A stretch of 5,530 nucleotides of DNA from an uncultured Anaerolineales bacterium (GTDB lineage: Bacteria; Chloroflexota; Anaerolineae; Anaerolineales; UBA11657), in contig CAJWIA010000109.1 in assembly GCA_913040765.1 (NCBI GenBank), forward strand, positions 1-5,530, written 5' to 3'. Shown piece after piece: positions 1-5,530 of the stretch. A program made the position numbers and the translations under genes. The notes under the pieces are model-generated. The model did no database searches. It was not told the origin of the DNA and worked only from the letters and a program-made list of their open reading frames with translations. Every line of letters begins with the position of its first letter. The first letter of the stretch is position 1.

Positions 1-1
1 C

Positions 2-1903
2 AGTGTGCATATAGAAGCTTCGGTAGTGGTTTTGTGGTCCCAGTTTATGTGTCATGATCCTAGTGATGTGAATTGGATTAATCGTGATAGATTTGTGCTT
101 TCAGCGGGGCATGGCAGTATGCTCTTGTATGCATTATTACATTTAAGTGGATATGCAGTTAGTTTGGACGACATTAAGGAGTTTAGGCAGTGGGGCAGTA
201 TTACGCCTGGTCATCCTGAGTATAGTCATACTCCGGGAGTTGAGACTACTACTGGACCATTAGGACAGGGTTTGGCTAACGCGGTAGGAATGGCAATGTC
301 TGAAAGGTGGCTAGCGACTCGATTTAATAAGACCGGAATGTCATTGATAGACCATTACACTTACGTCATAGCAGGAGATGGATGCTTGATGGAGGGTATT
401 TCCCATGAGGCTTGTTCTTTTGCAGGCCACAATAAACTTGGCAAATTAATCGTTCTATGGGACGACAATAAAATCACCATAGATGGTGAGACAAAGCTTT
501 CAACAAATGATGACGTTATAGGTAGGTTTAAGTCATACGGATGGCATACCATAACAGCTGATGGTCATTCATATCAGAGCGTATCCGATGCTATTGACGA
601 AAGTAAGCACGAAACTGATAAGCCGTCATTAATAGCTTGCAGTACTATTATTGGTTTTGGTAGCCCTAATAGAGCAGCGACAGCAAAAGCTCATGGAGAG
701 CCTTTAGGAGACGAAGAGATAAAGTTAACTAAAGAGAAGCTTGGCTTACCGGTAGGAGAAGATTTCTATGTTGATACGGAAGCAATCAATCTCCTGTCTG
801 ATGCAGCTAATAGAGGTTTAGCATCTCGGGAAGATTGGAACATGATAGCTGAGAAATATCTAGACAAACACCCTACGGAACATGATGAGTTCACCAGACT
901 TTTATCAGGCGAATACTCTGGTGATTTACTCGATAGCCTACCAGATTTTGCAGGCATCGAAACGATAGCAACAAGAGCTGCGTCTGGCACTGTGTTACAG
1001 AGTTTGATTAATGAAGTACCTAATCTGATTGGTGGTTCAGCAGATTTAACAGGATCTAACAGCACCTTGGTTGATGGTCAAAGCATACTTAACTACGAAA
1101 ATCAATCAGGAAGATATATTTATTATGGGGTGAGAGAGCATGCGATGGGGGCAATAATGAGCGGTATTTCATTGCATGGTGGATTAGTTCCATATGGCGG
1201 AACATTTTTGGTTTTTGCAGACTATATGCGTCCGGCGATTAGATTGGCGTCTATGATGGGATTGCAAGTCATATATGTGTTTACTCATGATTCCATCGGG
1301 GTTGGTGAAGACGGTCCTACGCACCAACCGATCGAGCATTTGTTGTCACTTCGCTCGATACCAGGATTAACTGTTATTAGGCCTGCTGATGCTACTGAAA
1401 CATCCGAAGCTTGGAAAAGTGCTTTAACCAGAAGAAATGGTCCAACGGCTTTAGTCCTTACTAGACAGAAATTACCAGTATTGCATCGCACATCTGTTTT
1501 GAATGAAGCAAGTGGTGCATCGCAGGGTGGATATGTACTGAGGGAGTCGAATGATCAGCTGCAGGCTATACTTTTGAGTACTGGATCAGAGATCCATGTT
1601 GCTTTGGAGGCTAGTGCGATATTGGAACAACGTGGAGTCGGAGCGAGAGTTGTGTCAATGCCTAGTTTTGAGATATTTGATGAGCAATCAAAAGACTATC
1701 GTGAACATGTCTTGCCTAGCAGTGTAAAGGTTCGGGTGGCAATAGAGGCGGGAGTAAGTGCTGGGTGGGATAGGTTTGTTGGTGAAAAAGGTAGGATCAT
1801 CGGTATAGACAGATTTGGTGCCTCAGCGCCTGCCGAGACTGTCTACAAACAGCTAGGACTTACTGCTGATAATGTAGTAGATACTGTGTTGTCCTTAATG
1901 TGA
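2..1903 (+). CDS. tkt: Transketolase, 5'-partial
   Basis: Thiamine diphosphate (TPP)-dependent cytosolic enzyme moving two-carbon ketol units between sugar phosphates (xylulose-5-P with ribose-5-P or erythrose-4-P) in the non-oxidative pentose phosphate pathway. The reading frame is open to the left edge. The GTG at position 5 is not the true start: against E. coli TktA about 30 residues are missing, including the SGHPG segment with a catalytic His. Counting from the codon at 5, the family hallmarks are AGHGS (His36), GHPE (His70), GPLGQG (84-89), the TPP motif GDG (124-126) through DDN (Asn155), AHGEPLG (His230), REHAMGA (Glu378, TPP activation), and GEDGPTHQP (Asp437, His440). The C-terminal domain carries ATGSE-like STGSE (526-530) and the DRFGASAPAE segment near the end. 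Together with the missing N-terminus the length matches a normal protein of about 660 residues. It is followed after 3 nt by rpe. The first few visible codons fit the family poorly (see findings). Identification is very secure. Confidence 0.96.
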   Translation, partial: SVHIEASVVVLWSQFMCHDPSDVNWINRDRFVLSAGHGSMLLYALLHLSGYAVSLDDIKEFRQWGSITPGHPEYSHTPGVETTTGPLGQGLANAVGMAMSERWLATRFNKTGMSLIDHYTYVIAGDGCLMEGISHEACSFAGHNKLGKLIVLWDDNKITIDGETKLSTNDDVIGRFKSYGWHTITADGHSYQSVSDAIDESKHETDKPSLIACSTIIGFGSPNRAATAKAHGEPLGDEEIKLTKEKLGLPVGEDFYVDTEAINLLSDAANRGLASREDWNMIAEKYLDKHPTEHDEFTRLLSGEYSGDLLDSLPDFAGIETIATRAASGTVLQSLINEVPNLIGGSADLTGSNSTLVDGQSILNYENQSGRYIYYGVREHAMGAIMSGISLHGGLVPYGGTFLVFADYMRPAIRLASMMGLQVIYVFTHDSIGVGEDGPTHQPIEHLLSLRSIPGLTVIRPADATETSEAWKSALTRRNGPTALVLTRQKLPVLHRTSVLNEASGASQGGYVLRESNDQLQAILLSTGSEIHVALEASAILEQRGVGARVVSMPSFEIFDEQSKDYREHVLPSSVKVRVAIEAGVSAGWDRFVGEKGRIIGIDRFGASAPAETVYKQLGLTADNVVDTVLSLM

Positions 1904-1906
1904 TCA

Positions 1907-2581
1907 ATGGCAAAAGTTAAATTAGCACCATCCATACTTTCGGCTGATTTTGCTTGTCTAGGTGAGCAAGTGGAGCTATGTCTTGAGGAAGGCTGTGAAT
2001 TCGTGCATGTAGATGTTATGGACGGCCATTTTGTGCCTAACATTTCTATGGGCCCAATGGTAGTCAAATCATTGAAGCCTTTGTTGGCAAAATATAACGC
2101 TGTCATGGATGTGCATCTGATGATTACGAAGCCAGACAACTATCTAAAAGAATTTGCTGAGGCTGGAGCGGATGTAATAACAGTGCACGTGGAAAGTTGT
2201 GGCAGATTAGGCGATACAGTAGAAATGATACGGTCTCATGGAGTGCGACCTGGTATTACCTTGAATCCTGATACGAAGTTGGAGAAGATTCTGGAAGTCA
2301 TACCCAATGTTGATTTGGTGCTTATTATGTCAGTGAATCCTGGATTCGGTGGTCAGAAATTTGTTCCTGCAACCATGAAAAAAATTGCTGATGTCAGAAA
2401 AATACTGGATGAAACTGAATCCAAAGCGGAATTAGAAGTCGATGGTGGGATAAAAGTGTCCAATGTTCGATCGGTGGTTGAAGCAGGTGCTAGTGTTGTT
2501 GTAGCGGGGAGTGCTATATTCAGTAGCGGAACGACAATTGAGCATAACATTGCAGAAATCAGAAAAGCAGTAGATATCTAA
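1907..2581 (+). CDS. rpe: Ribulose-phosphate 3-epimerase
   Basis: Metal-dependent TIM-barrel enzyme interconverting ribulose-5-phosphate and xylulose-5-phosphate, the latter being the ketol donor for the transketolase encoded immediately upstream. The 224 residues are full length for the family. Visible hallmarks are APSILSAD (7-14; Ser9 in the active site), HVDVMDGHFVPN (34-45; metal ligand His34 and catalytic/metal Asp36), DVHLM (His70, metal), the second signature MSVNPGFGGQ (141-150), VDGGI (Asp179, the other catalytic/metal Asp), and the phosphate-binding AGSAIF (200-205). All four expected metal ligands are present, so it should be active. The start is the ATG three bases after the tkt stop; that stop lies in the same frame, so no longer version is possible. 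No good Shine-Dalgarno is visible, which suggests translational coupling to tkt. Confidence 0.97.
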   Translation: MAKVKLAPSILSADFACLGEQVELCLEEGCEFVHVDVMDGHFVPNISMGPMVVKSLKPLLAKYNAVMDVHLMITKPDNYLKEFAEAGADVITVHVESCGRLGDTVEMIRSHGVRPGITLNPDTKLEKILEVIPNVDLVLIMSVNPGFGGQKFVPATMKKIADVRKILDETESKAELEVDGGIKVSNVRSVVEAGASVVVAGSAIFSSGTTIEHNIAEIRKAVDI

Positions 2582-2611
2582 ATTTGGAGCTTTCTTGATA
2601 CTGAATCATAT

Positions 2612-2617
2612 GGAGGG
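2612..2617 (+). promoter_or_regulatory. Shine-Dalgarno site of the aldolase gene
   Basis: GGAGGG lies 5 nt before the GTG at 2623. It decides the start: reading upstream in frame there is no other start codon before a TGA at 2602-2604, and the ATG at 2610 is out of frame. It is the only strong ribosome binding site seen in the window, since rpe, pdxH and the last gene have weak or no matches. Confidence 0.8.
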
Positions 2618-2622
2618 CAACT

Positions 2623-3573
2623 GTGATAGTAACTACTAGCGACTTATTTGAACATGCATATGGGAAATATGCCGTCGGAGCTTACAATATAAATAACATG
2701 GAGCAAGCAATAGGTTTGTTTGAAGGTAATGCTAGGGCAAAAGCTCCGTTCATTGTGCAGATATCTAAAGGTTCTAGAGGGTACGCAGGAGTGGTTATGA
2801 TAGAGGCTATTATTCTAGCTGCAGAAAAAATGTTCCCCGAAAATATTTTTGCCGTACATTTAGATCATGGAGATGAGCAGACATGCTATGACTGTATTAA
2901 TTCAGGATTTTATAGTTCAGTGATGATCGACGCTTCTCATGAATCGCTTGCTGAAAATATTTCTACAACGCAGCGGGTAGTAAGCGCAGCGCATGATAGA
3001 GGAATTAGTGTGGAGGCTGAACTTGGGATGTTGGGTGGCGTAGAGGAGGATATACAGATAGATGAAAAGCATGCCATGTTAACTGATCCAGACGAAGCTA
3101 AAGAATTTGTGGTGAAAACGGGATGTGACAGTCTTGCGGTTGCAATAGGAACAAGTCACGGAGCCTACAAGTTTTCAGGAGGACAAGGGCTTCATTTCGA
3201 CCGAATTGCTTCCATACAAGAAAAGTTGCCAGAGTTTCCACTAGTAATGCATGGTTCTAGCTCGGTTCCGAAATCAGAAGTGGAACGGATAAATGATGCT
3301 GGTGGTGCTCTAGATAGTTCGGCTCGTGGGGTTGATGAAAACGAATTTGCTAAGGCGGTGGAACTAGGAGTGGCAAAAGTAAATATTGATACAGATGGTA
3401 GATTGGTTTGGACTAGAGTGCACCGGGAGTTTTTTCGTGATCAACCTGCGGTTTATGATTTTCGAAAACCCGGATCTATATTAATGAGTGAATATGCGGA
3501 TTTTATTGAAAAGAAAAGTTGCAAACTTATGTCTTCAAGAAAATTGAAAGATCTTCGTGATAATCTAAGTTAG
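2623..3573 (+). CDS. fba: Class II fructose-bisphosphate aldolase
   Basis: Zinc-dependent aldolase for the reversible cleavage of fructose-1,6-bisphosphate into dihydroxyacetone phosphate and glyceraldehyde-3-phosphate, in cytosolic glycolysis/gluconeogenesis. The 316 residues begin with a GTG start. Expected catalytic residues are all visible: VHLDHGD with catalytic Asp81 and zinc His82, EAELG with Glu133, GTSHGAYKF with zinc His179, MHGSSSVP with zinc His210 and the phosphate-binding loop, and NIDTD (254-258) for substrate binding. The segment DGRLVWTRVHREFF (258-271) and an extended C-terminus mark the longer class II subtype rather than the roughly 285-residue Bacillus type. The GVEE segment near residue 139 and TDPDEA (154-159) are also typical. 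A tagatose-bisphosphate or other ketose-bisphosphate aldolase cannot be excluded by sequence reading, but the sugar-phosphate neighbours favour Fba. The usual C-terminal GSAG-like motif is replaced by MSSRKL (303-308). Confidence 0.94.
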   Translation: MIVTTSDLFEHAYGKYAVGAYNINNMEQAIGLFEGNARAKAPFIVQISKGSRGYAGVVMIEAIILAAEKMFPENIFAVHLDHGDEQTCYDCINSGFYSSVMIDASHESLAENISTTQRVVSAAHDRGISVEAELGMLGGVEEDIQIDEKHAMLTDPDEAKEFVVKTGCDSLAVAIGTSHGAYKFSGGQGLHFDRIASIQEKLPEFPLVMHGSSSVPKSEVERINDAGGALDSSARGVDENEFAKAVELGVAKVNIDTDGRLVWTRVHREFFRDQPAVYDFRKPGSILMSEYADFIEKKSCKLMSSRKLKDLRDNLS

Positions 3574-3606
3574 TCTACTTGGCGCATATCAAATATCAGT
3601 TTTAAT

Positions 3607-4212
3607 ATGGCTAAATTAACTAGGCAGTTGTTGTTCGAGAATCCCATAGATCAATATATCAAATGGCAACAAGAGGCCTATGAAGCGGATGGCCACAAAC
3701 TTAGCTCGATGGCTCTTGCTACAGCTGGTTCAAATGGAATACCTTCTATTAGGACTGTGTTACTTAAGGAAGTCACAAAGGCGGGCTTTGTTTTCTATAG
3801 TAACTACAATAGTGAAAAAGGCCGTCAAATTCAGGAGAATCCTAAGGCTTCAATTTTGTTTTACTGGGAAAGTCTTGAAAGGCAAGTTAGAGTAAGTGGA
3901 GTTGTAGAAAAACTAACTCCGGTTGAGTCAGATGACTATTTTCAAAGTAGACCTAGAGGAGCTCAAATTGGCGCAATTGCTTCACCTCAAAGTGATCGTA
4001 TAGAGAATAGAGATGAGTTAGAAGTTAGATATAGAGTGATAGCTGAGAAATATGAGCGGATTTCAGTTGAAAGGCCAAAAGACTGGGGTGGATATAGATT
4101 ATTGCCTGAAACGTTTGAATTTTGGCAAGGGCGTTCCGATCGATTACATGACAGGTTTCAGTATTGTCTAGATGGTGCTGGCATTTGGGTAATAGAGCGT
4201 TTGGCACCATGA
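3607..4212 (+). CDS. pdxH: Pyridoxamine 5'-phosphate oxidase
   Basis: FMN-dependent cytosolic flavoenzyme oxidising pyridoxamine- or pyridoxine-5'-phosphate to pyridoxal 5'-phosphate (PLP), the last step of the DXP-dependent route and of B6 salvage. The 201 residues match the family in order: N-terminal NPIDQYIKW helix (12-20), IRTVLLKE (48-55; FMN/substrate Arg49 and Lys54), GFVFYSNYNSEKGRQI (60-75), LERQVRVSG (90-98), the phosphate site YFQSRPR (111-117; Tyr111, Arg115), QIGAIAS, and the C-terminal signature FWQGRSDRLHDRF (172-184; Arg179 and His181 equal E. coli Arg197 and His199) ending in the typical RLAP. It is slightly shorter than E. coli PdxH, mostly at the N-terminus. The start is the first ATG after an in-frame stop that is the aldolase's own TAG. 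No clear Shine-Dalgarno is present. The position equivalent to E. coli Ser137 is Ala119, as discussed in findings. Confidence 0.96.
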   Translation: MAKLTRQLLFENPIDQYIKWQQEAYEADGHKLSSMALATAGSNGIPSIRTVLLKEVTKAGFVFYSNYNSEKGRQIQENPKASILFYWESLERQVRVSGVVEKLTPVESDDYFQSRPRGAQIGAIASPQSDRIENRDELEVRYRVIAEKYERISVERPKDWGGYRLLPETFEFWQGRSDRLHDRFQYCLDGAGIWVIERLAP

Positions 4213-4309
4213 AATGCTTTGCTATGCTGGATTACTACTAAATACTTATAAAAAGAATTCAATCCGTAAATGTACAATATTATGAAACTAAATCAGGTTG
4301 TCTAGCGTG

Positions 4310-5530
4310 ATGGTTACGGCTAGAAAAAAACTTTGGTTGGTTGTAGTGCCGTCAATATTATTGGTCGGTACCGCAGCATTATTGGTTACTATGTTGCGAT
4401 CCGACACAAATCAGTCGGTTAGATATAGTGATGATGTGGTTTTTGACATAACTGGGGAGGATAAGTTTGATGCTCAGATAAGGGCGATGTGGCAGTTGAG
4501 CGCAAGCTACTTGCGTGCGAGGCCAAATTTGGATTTAGAGTCAATACCGGTTACGGCTAATGTAATACCATATGGCATAAACACTTTTCTAGAACAAGAG
4601 GTTGAAGTGAAAAAAAGGGAAAGACAGGTGCAAATTATATCGGATGCAGGGTTCAATTGGATTCGGCAGGAGTTTCCATGGGCAGATATCGAGGTTCATT
4701 CTAAGGGTGAGTTTGATGATCGCAGATCGGGAAATAGTGTTGATGCCTGGCTTAAGTATGATCAAATTGTAGAATTGGCAAAGCAATATGATTTAGAGGT
4801 GATAGCAAGATTGTCTTCTCCTCCTAATTGGGCGCAAGAATTAGGAGATGTTAATGGGGCGTTTGCTCCGCCGGCATCGTATGTGGATTTTGCTGATTAT
4901 ATTTATGCTGTTGTTGATAGATATAGAGGTGATGTGTCCTACTATCAAATTTGGAATGAGCCTAACATTTATCCGGAATGGGGCGAACAACCTGTTAGCC
5001 CAGAGGACTATACAGAAATGTTGTGTGTGGCATACCGGGCTGTTAAGGACGCCAATTCCGATGCAGTCGTGTTGGCGGCTGCACTGGCGCCTACTGTTGC
5101 ACTTAGCGAAAGAGACTTGAACGACTTTGTATATTTAGAAAGAATGTATCAATCGGGCGCAGGTGATTGTTTTGATATTATGTCAGTTCAGGGATATGGT
5201 TTGTGGTCGGGACCAACTGATCACAGAATGCATCCCGGTGTAATTAATTTTGCACGCAATAAATATATACGAGATATTATGGTTGCTCATAATGATAGCG
5301 AGAAATCTATTTGGATAAGTGAGATGAATTGGAATGCACTGCCAGATGGGAGTGGGATCCATCCCACTTATGGCCAAGTTACACTAGATCAACAAGCAAA
5401 GTGGGTTCCGTTCGCCTATGAACGGGCAAGTAGAGAGTGGCCATGGGTAGGAGTTGTGAACTTTTGGTACTTCAAACGAGCATCTGATGCTGAAGTAGAT
5501 CAGAGTTGGTACTACTTTCGAATGGCTGAT
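4310..5530 (+). CDS. Membrane-anchored clan GH-A-like glycoside hydrolase, 3'-partial
   Basis: The frame is open from an in-frame TAA at 4289-4291 to the right edge, giving at least 407 residues from ATG 4310; GTG at 4307 is an equally possible start and sits better relative to a weak AGG at 4295-4297. The N-terminus has basic residues (ARKK, 4-7) followed by one hydrophobic segment (about 8-29), a signal anchor or uncleaved signal peptide placing the rest outside the membrane. After a linker the (beta/alpha)8-type catalytic domain starts near PYGINTFLE (87-95). WNEPN (215-219) supplies the likely acid/base Glu217, and WISEMNWN (335-342) the likely nucleophile Glu338, with the spacing expected for clan GH-A retaining enzymes. 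Aromatic residues around YGLWSGP (296-302) and WPWVGVVNFWYF (377-388) would line the sugar cleft. It resembles, from memory, Chloroflexota 'cellulase-family' glycosyl hydrolases related to GH5/GH39. Substrate is unknown; an envelope or exopolysaccharide role is inference. Confidence 0.88.
   Translation, partial: MVTARKKLWLVVVPSILLVGTAALLVTMLRSDTNQSVRYSDDVVFDITGEDKFDAQIRAMWQLSASYLRARPNLDLESIPVTANVIPYGINTFLEQEVEVKKRERQVQIISDAGFNWIRQEFPWADIEVHSKGEFDDRRSGNSVDAWLKYDQIVELAKQYDLEVIARLSSPPNWAQELGDVNGAFAPPASYVDFADYIYAVVDRYRGDVSYYQIWNEPNIYPEWGEQPVSPEDYTEMLCVAYRAVKDANSDAVVLAAALAPTVALSERDLNDFVYLERMYQSGAGDCFDIMSVQGYGLWSGPTDHRMHPGVINFARNKYIRDIMVAHNDSEKSIWISEMNWNALPDGSGIHPTYGQVTLDQQAKWVPFAYERASREWPWVGVVNFWYFKRASDAEVDQSWYYFRMAD

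Noticed and set aside
2..2581. Calvin cycle or RuMP operon suggested by tkt-rpe-fba.
   Set aside because: No phosphoribulokinase, RuBisCO, hexulose-phosphate synthase or cbbR-like regulator is in the window, and these three enzymes are equally normal for the pentose phosphate pathway and glycolysis.
3567..3580. Short inverted repeat AAGT...ACTT over the aldolase stop, as a possible terminator.
   Set aside because: Only four base pairs, A+T-rich, and no following T run, so not a credible intrinsic terminator.
3586..3598. Tandem ATATCA-A-ATATCA in the fba-pdxH spacer, as a possible operator.
   Set aside because: Two six-base copies in an A+T-rich spacer are within chance and no regulator is known to match.
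4245..4285. Possible promoter ahead of the hydrolase gene, with TACAAT at 4273-4278 as a -10 box.
   Set aside because: The hexamer is a fair match but no -35-like sequence lies 16-18 nt upstream (the bases there are an A run), and such hexamers are common in A+T-rich spacers. A promoter here is plausible from the 94-nt gap but not supported.
4213..4306. Search for a terminator or small RNA in the gap between pdxH and the hydrolase gene.
   Set aside because: No G+C-rich stem followed by T residues and no other recognisable structure was found.
4848..5120. A 90-codon + strand open frame within the hydrolase gene.
   Set aside because: It is a shadow in another frame of the catalytic domain; the hydrolase frame covers it fully and carries the WNEPN motif there.

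Overview
The window is a tightly packed, single-strand (+) stretch of bacterial chromosome with five protein genes and no RNA gene, mobile element, CRISPR array or long non-coding gap. In order they are: transketolase (5' end outside the window), ribulose-phosphate 3-epimerase, class II fructose-bisphosphate aldolase, pyridoxamine 5'-phosphate oxidase, and a membrane-anchored clan GH-A-type glycoside hydrolase that runs off the right edge.

Organism: the base composition is A+T-leaning, ATA, AGA and AGG codons are frequent, and GTG is used as a start at least once. The last protein resembles, from memory, a group of surface 'cellulase-family glycosyl hydrolases' common in Chloroflexota. The long class II aldolase with a C-terminal NIDTDGRLVWTRVHREFF-type segment fits several free-living phyla. 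An uncultured Chloroflexota lineage is my best guess. This is inference from recalled families, not a phylogeny.

Layout: tkt and rpe are 3 nt apart and in the same frame (TGA-TCA-ATG). A 41-nt gap with a strong Shine-Dalgarno precedes fba, which starts at GTG. A 33-nt gap then leads to pdxH, also in frame with fba and with no in-frame stop between them apart from the fba TAG. A 94-nt gap separates pdxH from the glycoside hydrolase gene. No convincing terminator was seen anywhere, so the first four genes probably form one transcript; the fifth may be co-transcribed or have its own promoter.

Function: Tkt, Rpe and Fba interconvert sugar phosphates between the non-oxidative pentose phosphate pathway and glycolysis/gluconeogenesis. 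Neither phosphoribulokinase nor RuBisCO is in view, so a Calvin-cycle role cannot be claimed. PdxH makes the cofactor PLP and has no direct metabolic link to the others except through the shared pentose-phosphate pool. The glycoside hydrolase looks like a cell-envelope or extracellular polysaccharide enzyme unrelated to the operon. The window is mostly core metabolism; the least understood part is the last gene.
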